Shown here: positions 47,801 to 57,467 of the stretch, one piece after another | How the letters are laid out: every line of letters begins with the position of its first letter | How positions within the stretch are numbered: the stretch's first letter is position 1 | From: Cristatella mucedo | Taxonomy: Eukaryota; Bryozoa; Phylactolaemata; Cristatellidae | Assembly (NCBI GenBank): GCA_009760855.2 | Contig: WPIO01000004.1 | Coordinates: 1,512,501-1,576,500, forward strand | Direction: 5' to 3' | Length of the DNA: 64,000 nucleotides | Notes under the pieces: generated by a model | The model's database searches: none | Seen by the model: only the letters and a program-made list of their open reading frames with translations | What the model was told of the DNA's origin: nothing | Program-made: the position numbers and the translations under genes

Positions 47801-48301
47801 GTCTTTAACTATGCCCTTATAAACCACATATTCTATAGAGTCCGTACTGTCTGTTCGAATGCTATTACCTACGCGTCGCAGCATTTTCTGGTCTCGTGGG
47901 AATTGCTCTTTTTGTGTCACTAATCAACAGTGTTTTTATGATTAAATTATTGTTATTATCATCAAGTGTCTCGCTTTTTTATGAGGGAGTGTGCCTCATT
48001 GTGGGAGTGATGTGTGTGGGCACGTGAGTCTCGATGTAGAATACATCGGTCGGGAATTCGCAGGGTTATCGAATGGCTCATCGAAGGCAGGTCAAATAAT
48101 AACTTGTCAAACGACTGCTCTATTTCTTTCACTGAAACCACGATATGAACATTAATAGAGCACACAACCTTATTTTAAAGCTAGTGTGACCTGATCACTC
48201 TATGTTTGTTGCCCAGACTGTCCTGACACATTATGTATGCTTTTGCATGCTTGTCTAAGCTTGATACCCGGCATGTCATTAACTCGTGGTTTTTTTTGTA
48301 G
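47801..48301. other. Unassigned sequence
   Basis: No recognised feature. Confidence 0.4.
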
Positions 48302-48357
48302 CCGGCTGTAAAGCACTTTCTCTCCCCCACGAAGTACCACAGGGCGGCTGTTCAGTG
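48302..48357 (+). CDS. Putative terminal exon of an unidentified gene
   Basis: A strong acceptor (eight T then GTAG) is followed by an 18-codon frame ending AVKHFLSPTKYHRAAVQ and TGA, and an AATAAA about 90 nt further on at 48447-48452. A second frame stays open to a TGA that overlaps the AATAAA. It resembles a last exon with a short 3' UTR. The protein is not recognised, and no upstream exon was joined to it. Confidence 0.28.
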
Positions 48358-48446
48358 AGTCACTGGTGGGTCACTTCGCTTGGCTGGCCTCCGAAGTTTG
48401 CTGTCTGGGCTGAAACTTCCTATTGCTCAGAAAACACGAATGTCTG

Positions 48447-48452
48447 AAATAA
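48447..48452 (+). terminator. Candidate polyadenylation signal AATAAA
   Basis: A canonical hexamer about 90 nt after the TGA of the candidate terminal exon. Meaningful only if that exon is real. Confidence 0.3.
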
Positions 48453-48557
48453 ACGATCAGATTCCACCTCGCTTGCAGGCTGCAAATTGAGCAATTATGG
48501 CATGTCTACGGCAAAAAAGGTCACGAACAATCATCAGACGTCGCACCCATTTCACTC

Positions 48558-48950
48558 GTGCATGTTGTGAGTGGTACTGGCTCTTTGAAAGTCAATTATT
48601 TACCAACTTCATGGGGGGTCATGAGTATACATTTTGAACTAACATGTTCTTGTATGCCTGCCTTTCATTTAACCAGAGCACTGCAATCATGCATTCACAT
48701 CATGGGGGTAGCCACAGCCGTGCAAATCAAGTGTAACCCTGCTGTTATGTGTGTTGCACTAGCATCATCTGACGTGCCTGTGGAATCTGTCCTCTATGTC
48801 CTCTATCGTAAAGGGCAAGTTGATATGTTGTCCCCACCTCCGTTCAACGCTCACGGAGTTCAAGAGTCGGTGCAAGCCAGGATGAGTATGGTTAACGTTT
48901 TTCATCAGGGTGCTGCTCCATACCTCAGCTTGTTCGTACGAGCCTCTTAG
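48558..48950 (+). CDS. Unidentified open frame of 130 codons
   Basis: An open stretch with mixed composition (LPTSWGVMSIHFEL, VPVESVLYVLYRKG) and no recognised family. It has no clear splice context. At this length in near-50% GC sequence it could be chance. Confidence 0.15.
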   Translation: MHVVSGTGSLKVNYLPTSWGVMSIHFELTCSCMPAFHLTRALQSCIHIMGVATAVQIKCNPAVMCVALASSDVPVESVLYVLYRKGQVDMLSPPPFNAHGVQESVQARMSMVNVFHQGAAPYLSLFVRAS

Positions 48951-49631
48951 GCTGTGGTAGCACCATGGACATACCGATTGCATTATCATATAGCAGAGCA
49001 CTCAATCGTACTCTAAGCACCATCCCGTGTTTAAAAATTGTCACAGCCCGGCCACGTCCGGTCACGTAAGCTCTACGAAAATATGAAATAATACCAATAA
49101 CTCATTGTTACAAGCGAGGTATATTACCGTACGGATATTAAAATCCATTTCGGACGTGCATCAAGAAAACCTTAAAGAGTGAGATGGCTGCACATTTCGT
49201 AGCTATCTATTCTAACGTAAGAAATCGGAAGTAACCTCAAGTAAATTAACTTTTTACCGACATCACAATTTGGCCCATGAGCTGGCAAAAGTCTTGGCTG
49301 TCCACCATTACTAGGAAATGACAAATTGTAGCATCCACCCCATAGGCGTCGGCCAGGCCACCGGCTACCTGTACAAGTGGCATGCATAATTCACGTTTTT
49401 AAAGGAACAGTAGAATTTCTTGGGACCGACCTAGCGCATTCACAGTTTCTCAAAATACCTGTCGGCGGGCCGGGTTTTCTCAATTTTCAGCTCAGCTTTT
49501 AGCACCAGCGGTGCACGTGCCCTGAAAAGATGTTGCAAAATCTCAAGCACATACAGGAGTGCAGTATCATATGGTCGTTGTAACTGAATATTGTTAGACA
49601 CACTGCAAATGCCCATTTAATATAATATAAA
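48951..49631. other. Unassigned sequence
   Basis: No recognised feature. Confidence 0.45.
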
Positions 49632-49735
49632 AAAATATAATTCATTTGCATGGCGCCCCAAGAGAACCCAATCTCTATTCAGCAGGTGCTTCACATATGC
49701 CTCGGGGCTCGAGCCCGCGACCTCAGACCTTGGTT
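49632..49735 (-). mobile_element. S1 SINE, truncated in the head
   Basis: GGCGCCCCAAGAGAACCC, CGGGGCTCGAGCCCGCGACC, then it breaks within the tRNA-related region. Confidence 0.82.
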
Positions 49736-49994
49736 ATGAAGATGCCAAACTGTAAAAACAGATCAAACAATAAGAGTCAAGAAAATCCTTGCAGTATGGC
49801 CAAAGCTGCTGCGACTGTACTTCGTTCGGCCAATATTCAGAGGGTTTTCTACGATGCCAGTTATACTATTTTTTTTTACTAAAGTTATGCAAAGCGTGAG
49901 AAAAATATTTATCGACAGCCCGAAAATGCATGCGCTGTTGGTATATATGCCTGCAGTGTGACGTCGTCCCACCAAGATACTTTATGACCTCCCT

Positions 49995-50215
49995 TGTCTG
50001 GCTAGGCATAGAGGTGGAAAAAGTTTCCGTGTCGTCTCTTCTGCTGCCGCACACTCCGAAGAGCCCGAGTTTTACCAATAAGGTCAGCTACTGGTGTAGG
50101 TAGAAAATCCCGCCTCAGCCGCCTGTCAAAATCGCTCCATAGTTGTTCTGTGGGGTTCAAATCAGGCGACTGGCTGGGCTGCTGCATCAGCACCGCACAA
50201 GGATGCGTCCAAAAG
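49995..50215 (-). pseudogene. Tc1/mariner transposase C-terminal remnant
   Basis: The reverse frame reads QQPSQSPDLNPTEQLWSDFD then RRLRRDFLPTPV. SPDLNPxExLW is the hallmark around the third catalytic acidic residue of Tc1-type transposases. No terminal inverted repeats or upstream catalytic domain are visible, so it is a dead fragment. Confidence 0.8.
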
Positions 50216-50729
50216 TACTTACCTTTAGCCTGGCAGTTCGCTTAATTTCGGCATCTTGCTGCCGAATGCAATGAAGCACGAGCAGAGTATTTGAGCTTTG
50301 AAATACAACTTGCTTGACCAAAAATTACTCGATTATCAAGCACTTTTGACAGATCCTGTGTGGTGCTGATGCGGTGGGCCAGTCACCCAGTCACCAGATG
50401 AGAACCCACGCTTGAACCGACGCTTGAAGAGAAGGAAAACGGAAACGCTTGCGGATCGACAGGCGGCTGAGGCGGGATGCTGAGGCATGCATCCGTAGCC
50501 GACCTTTTTAGTGTTTCCTTGTTGCAGCATTGAGATCTTTAAAGCTGAAGTGGCTGCTTGCTCTGCCAAAATTTGGTAGAGGAGAAAAAACCGCCTGATT
50601 AAATCACACGACGTGTGGTGCAGGAGCTGCATAATCTCGCATTAATGTGAATTCAGAGTCTACGCCCATTCCACGGAGTTTGTGAGGATGCACAGCTGCC
50701 AGCTCAGCATTTGTGTATTTTATTTAATT
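50216..50729. other. Unassigned sequence
   Basis: Contains an inverted copy (50457-50476) of the 20 bp at 50109-50128 from the transposase remnant. Otherwise nothing recognised. Confidence 0.45.
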
Positions 50730-50737
50730 TATAATTT

Positions 50738-50835
50738 ATAATTAGCCTATATATATATAGGCAAATATAAATATAAATAAAATACAAATATATATTTATA
50801 TACAAATTATATAATATATATATATATATTTATAA
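50738..50835. repeat. AT-rich tract, (AT)n and AAATAT runs
   Basis: About 100 bp of almost pure A/T with TATATA repeats. Confidence 0.9.
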
Positions 50836-50872
50836 TCAGCCTGTAGCAGCATTTGAGCGTAGTAGTCTTGAG

Positions 50873-51058
50873 TTGGTTGACAGCCTGAAGGCAGAGGCTT
50901 GTCTTAGTCATAAGCAAAACCTACAAATAGCTAACGCATATGTCCCAGCTAGCCAGAAGTCTGCTGAGAATATAGCTGCGACTACTGCGAAGGAGAAGCT
51001 TGAGTGTGCTGATGACTGCAGCAGGATTGAACTTACTACTGCTACTCGAGGGCGATAA
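50873..51058 (+). CDS. Unidentified coding-like frame
   Basis: About 70 codons if the frame begins after the AG at about 50850 (QPVAAF-like lead, then LVDSLKAEACLSHKQ, SAENIAATTAKEKLE, DDCSRIELTTATRGR, TAA). It is polar with helix-forming composition and may be a final exon. It lies immediately after an AT-rich tract. No family was recognised. Confidence 0.22.
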   Translation: MVDSLKAEACLSHKQNLQIANAYVPASQKSAENIAATTAKEKLECADDCSRIELTTATRGR

Positions 51059-51224
51059 AGTGAACACTGTAGCACACAGCTGCAGACCGTAATCATATTA
51101 TATTAATTATTTTATAGCTCCGTGAGGCGAAATCGGCGGAACAATTTCAGTCTTGATAAACCATATTTTGTGGTTATATAAGAGGGCGAAGAAACAGCTG
51201 CTGATCACGTGGAGCTGTGCAATA

Positions 51225-51355
51225 ATAGTAATAATGTTTGATATAGCGTCTCCAGAGAACTCAATCTCTTTCTAGGTACTTTTCATTTGCTGCAAAGGTA
51301 GCATGATTGAATGGTTAGTGGTAGCATGCTCAATAAACAACAAGAATAACTCGGT
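51225..51355 (-). mobile_element. L2-A LINE, 3' UTR and tail only
   Basis: AATAATAGTAATAATG, ATAGCGTCTCCAGAGAACTC, TTTCTAGGTACTTTTC, then 3' UTR. Confidence 0.8.
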
Positions 51356-51612
51356 GGTTCCTTTGCCTTGACTGACTTGTGAGGAACGAAACAGACGTTC
51401 TTCATTTGGTAGTTATAGTATATAGTATAGTATATAGTATAGTTATAGCCACTGTGGAGCCTGCTATTGTCCTAACATGCTTCGAGACTGCTACTGCGCT
51501 AACTGCTGAGGTTAGGGACCCGAATCTCGGATGCTGGACAAGCTGCCTTACTTCTCTGCGAGAATACTTCTGATGAGGTCAGCATTACGAGTCATGTGAC
51601 TGCTGCTCTTTC

Positions 51613-51616
51613 TCCA

Positions 51617-51688
<72 letters not shown>
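51613..51688. repeat. (CT)n microsatellite
   Basis: About 38 CT units with only minor breaks. Confidence 0.97.
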
Positions 51689-51693
<5 letters not shown>

Positions 51694-52587
51694 GTGCTCG
51701 ATGAGGCTATGCGGTTCACGCCATTGCCCTGTTCTGTCGAGGAGCCGTGCTTTAGCAGTGTTCGGTGCAATACAATTCAGTGTTATATGTCATATGTCGA
51801 TGCATTACAATAGCGGAGAGAACTACCTACGATCTTGCACGACGGTGCATTAGTCAGCTACGGCAACGGTTACTGGCAGCGGAGACATAAATGGCAATGG
51901 GATCGACTTAATGGCATGCATAGGTAGCATTGTCGCGTGATCTGCCTGCAAGTAGCCGTCGCATCGTTTGGTATTTAAGCGAGCAGCCGCTGTCTATCAT
52001 CACTGCACGTTGGAGACGCCACCTTAGAGAGTGGGAATTACGTGGAAGTGTTCGTCAGTTGGGCGAGTTTGTTGCTTACGGGATTTGTTTTGCATGAAAT
52101 AGACAGGGAGGGGTAACTGATCCGAGGAGTGAATTAGGTGGGTGGGTCCATAAGTTGCCTGGTCGGAAAAGAGAACAGACTCGGGCCATCGGTGGCTGGC
52201 ACGCTGGCGTATTTTGAGCTGATCACTCGAGTCAAGCTTAGTATCGACGAGCTTCTCGGTAAGCAATTTCCATAGAAAGTTCAAACAAGAGAATTATAGC
52301 TAACCACCATTGTTTATCTTGAGTTTACTCACCGCCTCAAACTTACTGGTCGATGCTGGCTGGAGAGACTATTTAGAGTAGAATGAAAATCAATTTTTTA
52401 CTGCTATTCCCTGCCGTGGCCAGCAACTGTTCGCGTCCTTGCATCGCCGTGGTCAGCATCTGCCCAACAGAATCCTGGTTGCAGTCTGTCCTAAGACGAT
52501 GCTGCTCGATATCCTCTCCTAAAGGTAAGCATCCTATTTCCGTGCACACCGGTTTGTATTAGTTCAAGGCCCCCCCCCCCCGGTTTT
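51689..52587. other. Unassigned sequence
   Basis: No recognised feature. A C-run occurs at 52570-52580. Confidence 0.45.
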
Positions 52588-52715
52588 CGTTCAGGAGGTA
52601 AAGCACTCGCTCTTCACGACCGAAGTCGTGAGTTCGATTTCTGTAGTGGTCGATCCTTTATTTTCCACTGCCAGCTTCTATAGCCACGTGACGGCTCTTC
52701 TTTCGCTTTATAAAA
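52588..52715 (+). mobile_element. S2 SINE, diverged
   Basis: AGGTAAAGCACTCGCTC, ACGACCGAAGTCGTGAG, TTCGATTTCTG, ACGGCTCTTCTTTCGCT in S2 order. Confidence 0.7.
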
Positions 52716-52929
52716 TTATTAAATATTATTAATTAATTTATTCGCTCATTTATAAAGTTACTATTACTTAAATATTAGCGGTGCTTACATCGTGTTTGCT
52801 AGCTCGGAGAGTACGGTGCCTCAACACTAAAGTCGGGCCGACAGTGAAGGTGTTCCCATGCATATGCGTTGAAATTTGTATTTTCGGGTCTCACGAAAAA
52901 ATCTGCGATGCCCTGCGACACACTGCCAT

Positions 52930-54905
52930 ACCGCTACTATTTCCACAGTAAACGTCTGAATACAGCGGTTCTGATTTCAAATTATATGCAATTACATTAC
53001 GGGGTTAATCGCTAAATGTCATGCAATTGAGCTTGCGAGTACTCGTGCTATGGCCTCAAATGGCCCGGGCCAGCCAGCTTATTTACAAGTTCAAATAGCG
53101 ATACAGTTACCATTTCCACAAAAAGCTTCGCGAAACTGCGGTTTTGATTACAAGTTATAGAGAACAGTATGGCCATGTGCACCCACCAGATTTCAGGCGA
53201 TGGCGCCTCCGAGTTCTCATGCTACGGCCTTCGATAGCCCGGTCCACATGGTAAAGCCAAACATTCGCTCTGCAATAAAGCAGCCATTTTAACAAAATAG
53301 CTTCGCACAGCTGCAGCTTTGACTCAAAATGACAGACAACAGTATTCCACGTTTACCGATCACATTTCTTACGAATGCGCTGGAGTGTTCTCATGCTATT
53401 TTCTCCAGTGGTCTAGCCCAGATGGCAGCCCTAAATAATCGAACTGCGATAATGTAATGTAAGGTATCTCCGTCTGTAACTCCACAAAGCCATAAAGACT
53501 ATGTGGGTGTTATGCAGGAGAGTTTTGTATAGCGCACTCACAGCCTAAGCGGCTTTCGGTACGCATTCGGTAGCCAACAGACTTCGTCTCACGCAACAAA
53601 GACAAAGTGGGAAGCAAAGCAGAGTCATGAGAGCAGTCGAGGTAGTGAGTAGCATGGAAGTAGCAGCTCAGGACCGCTGGAAAAGATGAGCCATAGTCGG
53701 CAGCAGGAGCGCAATTGTCGTTGCGTAACAGCTGCCATTCCCACAATAAACGTTAAGCTAATGCGTTTTTTATTCCACATTACGAAAAATAGTGTTCCGA
53801 GTTCACCCTCTCAATGTCACGCGATTACGTTTGCAGGTTCTCATGCTATGGCCTCCGATGGCCAGGCCCAAAAGGCAGCCTGAAACAGTCGAACTTCCAA
53901 TGAAGCTGCTATTTCCACAAACCACGGTTTGATTTCAAATGGTAGAAAACAGTAAGCCAGGTTTGCCCACCAAATATCAGGCCATCGCGCTTTCGTGTTC
54001 TCAAACAATGGCCTCCAATGGCCCGGGTCGCCATGCAATCTCTAGCTGCGATACAACTATAATTTCCACAATTGAGGCCACACATCTGCGGTTTTCATCC
54101 CAAATTATAGAAAGAAGTGTACCAGGTTTATCCACCAAATTTTATACGACTGCTCTGCGTGTTACAGTGTTACGGCCGTTGATGGCTCGGGCCGTTGGAG
54201 GTACAGCAAATGAACAAGCCTGTGCAATGTCGCGGAATTTGGTGGGTAAACCTGACAATACTTTTGTTCTGGAATGTAGAGTAAGACCGAAGTTATTCAA
54301 CACTTATTGTGGAAGCGACAGCTGTTTTGCAGTTCGAATATTTAAAAAGGCTGGCCAGAGTCATTAAAGGCTATAGCCTGAAAGCGCCCATGCGCAGTCG
54401 CATATTACGAGGTGAACCTGGAACACTGTTTTCTATAATTCCGAATTCAAACAGCCGTTGCTCGTGGAAATGGCAGCTGTATCACCGTTGGAATATGTAG
54501 GGGGCTGTCTGGCGCCGGCTATTTGAGGCTATAGAATAAAAACGCGAAGGTGCATTTGCACGAAATTTTGCATGTAAACCCAGAACATTGCTTGCTAGAG
54601 CTTTGAATTAAAATTGAAGTTTCTCAACGTTTATTATGGAAATGGAAGCTGCGCTGCAGTTGTGAAGGTAAACCTGGAGCACTGTTTTCTGTGGAATAAA
54701 AACTTCGGCTGGCCTATGCCTATAACGGAAATGGCAGCTGTATCGCCGTTTGAATGCGTAAATGGGCTGGCTGGCCCGTGTGATTTGAGGCCAAAGCACG
54801 AGAAGGCGCATTTGCATAAAATTTGGTGACTAAACTCATAACATCACTATGTATATTTTTAAATCAAATCCGCAGTGCTCTGACGTTTATTGTGGAAATG
54901 GAAGC
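52930..54905. repeat. Satellite A: diverged ~170-bp tandem repeat with an orientation switch
   Basis: Recurrent blocks in each unit are CTCATGCTATGGCCTC, ATGGCCCGGG, GCGATACAGCTGCCATTTCCACA and GGTTTTGATTTCAAATTATAGA. Forward copies have marker positions near 53047, 53217, 53389, 53837, 53998 and 54165, a spacing of about 161-172 once an L2-B insertion is removed. From about 54.22 kb to 54.9 kb the same blocks appear reverse-complemented (TGTGGAAATGGCAGCTGTATC, AATTTGGTGGGTAAACC). Confidence 0.82.
53451..53728 (-). mobile_element. L2-B LINE, 3' end inserted in satellite A
   Basis: Nearly colinear with 38800-39055 (GACTATGTGGGTGTTA, CAGCCTAAGCGGCTTTC, GGTAGTGAGTAGCAT). It splits a satellite unit between GCGAT(A) and CAGCTGCC, which are adjacent in other units. 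The tail is a TACATT repeat. Confidence 0.9.
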
Positions 54906-54913
54906 TACATCGC

Positions 54914-55001
54914 ACATGTGTCGCACATGTATCGCACCTGTATCGCACATGTATCGCACCTGTATCGCACCTGTATCGCACCTGTATCGCCCCTGTATCG
55001 C
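54914..55001. repeat. 11-bp minisatellite, 8 units
   Basis: Units of ACCTGTATCGC alternate with ACATGTATCGC, plus two variants. The motif resembles the CAGCTGTATCGC block of the adjacent inverted satellite A. Confidence 0.96.
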
Positions 55002-55222
55002 CCCATGTAATGGCGGTCTGCGGACCAGTGAGTCATAGCCAGCCACAGATGAGCCGGAGGCTGACGTCATTCAAGCAACCGCGACTTTTGCAGACGTCGA
55101 TTTATATAATTTCGAGCATTCATGAGTCAATCAGTATATGAATAAAGTCACCGACGTGACATTTTCGTTGTGCCTTTTGTGATATTATAGGATTCATACG
55201 ACGGTCCACCACGGTGAGTTTA

Positions 55223-55385
55223 CGTGATGGCACACTAGGTAAGGCGGTTGCTTTTTACGACCTCGGTCCCGAGGTCGTGGGTTCGAATCCTGCGGTAGGC
55301 TACCCCTTATCGCCACTGCAAGCGGTGGCGATAGCCGCAAAGGCTCTTCTGTCGCTATACAAAAGAGTCTGCTAAATCAGCTAGT
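55223..55385 (+). mobile_element. S2 SINE, full-length reference copy
   Basis: tRNA-related head (GATGGCACACTAGGTAAGGC), B box (GTGGGTTCGAATCC), then GCCACTGCAAGCGGTGGCG, GGCTCTTCTGTCGCTATAC and AAATCAGCTAG. The tail does not match L2-A. Confidence 0.92.
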
Positions 55386-55389
55386 GTCT

Positions 55390-56070
55390 CTTTTAGTGTC
55401 GCAATCTTCCACGTGCTGGCCGACGTGAGGCAATCGTTACCGTAATGCTTTTTACCACGCCGCGCAGTTCACCGCTGCCAACTTTGTCCTGACTTACTTC
55501 GGCGTCGGCCCGACGTACGTCTTCAGAAAGGAGGCTTAAGCAACGCAAGCTTCCGCCTACCGCTGGCGTGCACGCGGGGCGGGCGAGCGCCAGCCACCGG
55601 AAGGGGGCGGCTCGCACTCTCCGCTGCGCGCGGCGCCTGCTGCCGAAGCAGCTGCTCTGACTCGCTCGCTCGGTTCGTCGGCCGCCGTCTCCCTTGGCTG
55701 CCAGTCAAGACTGCGAGCGTGCAGCAAACCAGACGCTGGCACGCGCTTTGTAGTAGACGTAGCTTCTGCGCGTCGTGCCGCCCCCGCCCCCCCTGCATCG
55801 TTGCGTCGTTCCTGCGAACGTCGTCCGCACCTGCACATGCTTTGCCTGCCCGAGTGCCGGCTCGCGTGAGCGCAGACGCCGGCAGCCATTAGCCCGTCCT
55901 TTCTCATCCGGTCGCGAGCCGCTTTGCAATCAATCTTTCCAGCGCGCACATCCGCAGGGCGTGTCTAGTGCTCCGCCGGTTGCGTCGTTTCTTCTCGCTA
56001 CGCCGCCATGCAGGTGGCGATTCGGGGTCACAGGTCGATCCTGTTTCCTTCATGACAAGGAAAGGTAGTA
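55390..56070. other. GC- and CpG-rich segment, no recognised gene
   Basis: High CpG density across 55480-56050 with long overlapping open frames on both strands, as expected where stop codons are rare. It could be a promoter or first-exon region; no splice-supported exon was found. Confidence 0.35.
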
Positions 56071-56071
56071 G

Positions 56072-56180
56072 TGATGTAATGTAAAAGTGATGAAGTAAAT
56101 GCAAAGTGCCTAGACAGAGATTAGGTTTTTTTTAGAGTTTTCCGAGGGCGCTATAAAAATGCATTATTATTATCATTATC
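56072..56180 (+). mobile_element. L2-A LINE, 3' tail only
   Basis: AAAGTGCCTAGACAGAG, GAGGGCGCTATAAAAATGC, (ATT)n. Confidence 0.8.
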
Positions 56181-56373
56181 ATTTTTATTGTTATCTAAAA
56201 AAGGAGAGATAATTCATTAACTTGCATGCATTGCTGGAACGTGCACTCTCATAGTTGAGATTGAGCATTGGTTTCAAGATTGAATCATGGAATACTGACG
56301 ACCAGGCAGTTAATCAGCGAGTTACTTAAATACTTAATAACTTAATTTGAACACTGCGGTGATTGTCTCAGTA

Positions 56374-56547
56374 CAGTCGACTCCGCTTATAAGAATTTAA
56401 GATATAGGAACACTCTGCTTATAAGAATAGCAGTTCCGCGTCGGCAGACTTACTCTAGCTATAGTCTCATTCGCGTATGGGAATACTCCGCCTGTAAGAA
56501 TGGCCATTTTCCGGCCCGAGCGTATTTCTTATAGGCGGAGTCGACTG
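56374..56547. mobile_element. pogo/Tigger-like MITE
   Basis: Terminal inverted repeats CAGTCGACTCCGCTTATAAG and CTTATAGGCGGAGTCGACTG enclose 174 bp, with internal repeats of the CTTATAAGAA motif. CAGTCGACTCC with a following TTATAA is typical of pogo/Tigger ends. TA precedes the left end; the right TA duplication is not intact. It has no coding capacity. Confidence 0.8.
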
Positions 56548-56796
56548 TGGGTATGCCCGAGTAGACCGGATGTAGTACGGATCGACTGTAGTACGGATCC
56601 AAATGTAGAGCTTGATCGAGTGAGTCAGTCATAGCAAGCTTAGTCTGTCGTTCGGCCGTTAGTTGCGGCTGATCCTTTGCACAGCATATGCCGATAGTCT
56701 GAAATTGAGAAATTGAATTTTCCGCTTTATTTCGGAGGTGAACGCATTTCTCGCGATTATTCGCAGACTGAACTTGCCTTCTCCGTGTAGGTGAAC

Positions 56797-56962
56797 CCGG
56801 GGAACGGCTCACTAGGCAAAGCGGTTTTTTTTCACAGCCTCGGCCCCGAGGTAGTGCGTTCGAATTCTGCACTGGGTGATGCTTCATCGCTGCTGCAAGC
56901 GGCGGTGCTAGGCGTAAAGGCTTTTCTGCCGCTGCATAAAGAGAGGCTGTTAAATCAGCTTG
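56797..56962 (+). mobile_element. S2 SINE
   Basis: GGCTCACTAGGCAAAGCGG, a B-box region (GCGTTCGAATTCTGC), CTGCAAGCGGCGGTGCTAGG, TAAATCAGCTTG. Confidence 0.87.
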
Positions 56963-56999
56963 AATTTTCTTTTTTTTTAGTCAATGCTCTAGATTTAAC

Positions 57000-57467
57000 T
57001 TAAAGCGCGGAAGAATTGAAGCAGAATCGAAGTCGCCCTGCCGCGAGCACGCACCGGATCAGCGTCGCGCGAGCGCGCACCGAAATGCATCACCTCACGC
57101 CTTCTCCCAGCGACTCTCCCAAGACCGACGCCGAGGCTTCGGTGGCTTTCGACTAAGAACAGCCGGCCGAACGCCACACAGTAATTGCCGCACCCCAAGT
57201 CACGACTAATCGCCACATAAATCCACAGTCGTCGTAAGCTAGCCGCAGCGCCAGCAACGCTAATGGACCGTAAACGGACCGCAGCAGCCAGAATCGTCCC
57301 CTCATAAATTCACAGCCACCACAAGCTGGGCGCAGCGCCGGTGATGCCCATGGGCCATAAAGTGACCGCAGCAACCGGAAATACTAATGGTCCGATAAGT
57401 TGTAGTGGACCGTAGACCAGCCACATTCCTTTATGATATGGAGATATCGCACGTCAGAGGCCAAGGT
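57000..57467. repeat. CpG-rich segment with an 87-bp two-copy tandem repeat
   Basis: The unit containing ATAAATCCACAG and CGCAGCGCC recurs 87 bp later (57217 and 57304). Because 87 is a multiple of three, a - strand frame shows a repeated peptide, which need not be coding. Confidence 0.65.

Noticed and set aside
55223-55330. Apparent tRNA genes with GGTTCGAATCC B boxes (also in other S1 and S2 copies)
   Set aside because: They lack a foldable cloverleaf with acceptor stem and continue into common 3' tails found in many copies, so they are tRNA-derived SINEs.
55557-55949. 130-codon Arg/Ala-rich frame in the CpG-rich region
   Set aside because: Long frames are expected in high-GC DNA; overlapping frames on both strands are equally long and no splice signals support it.
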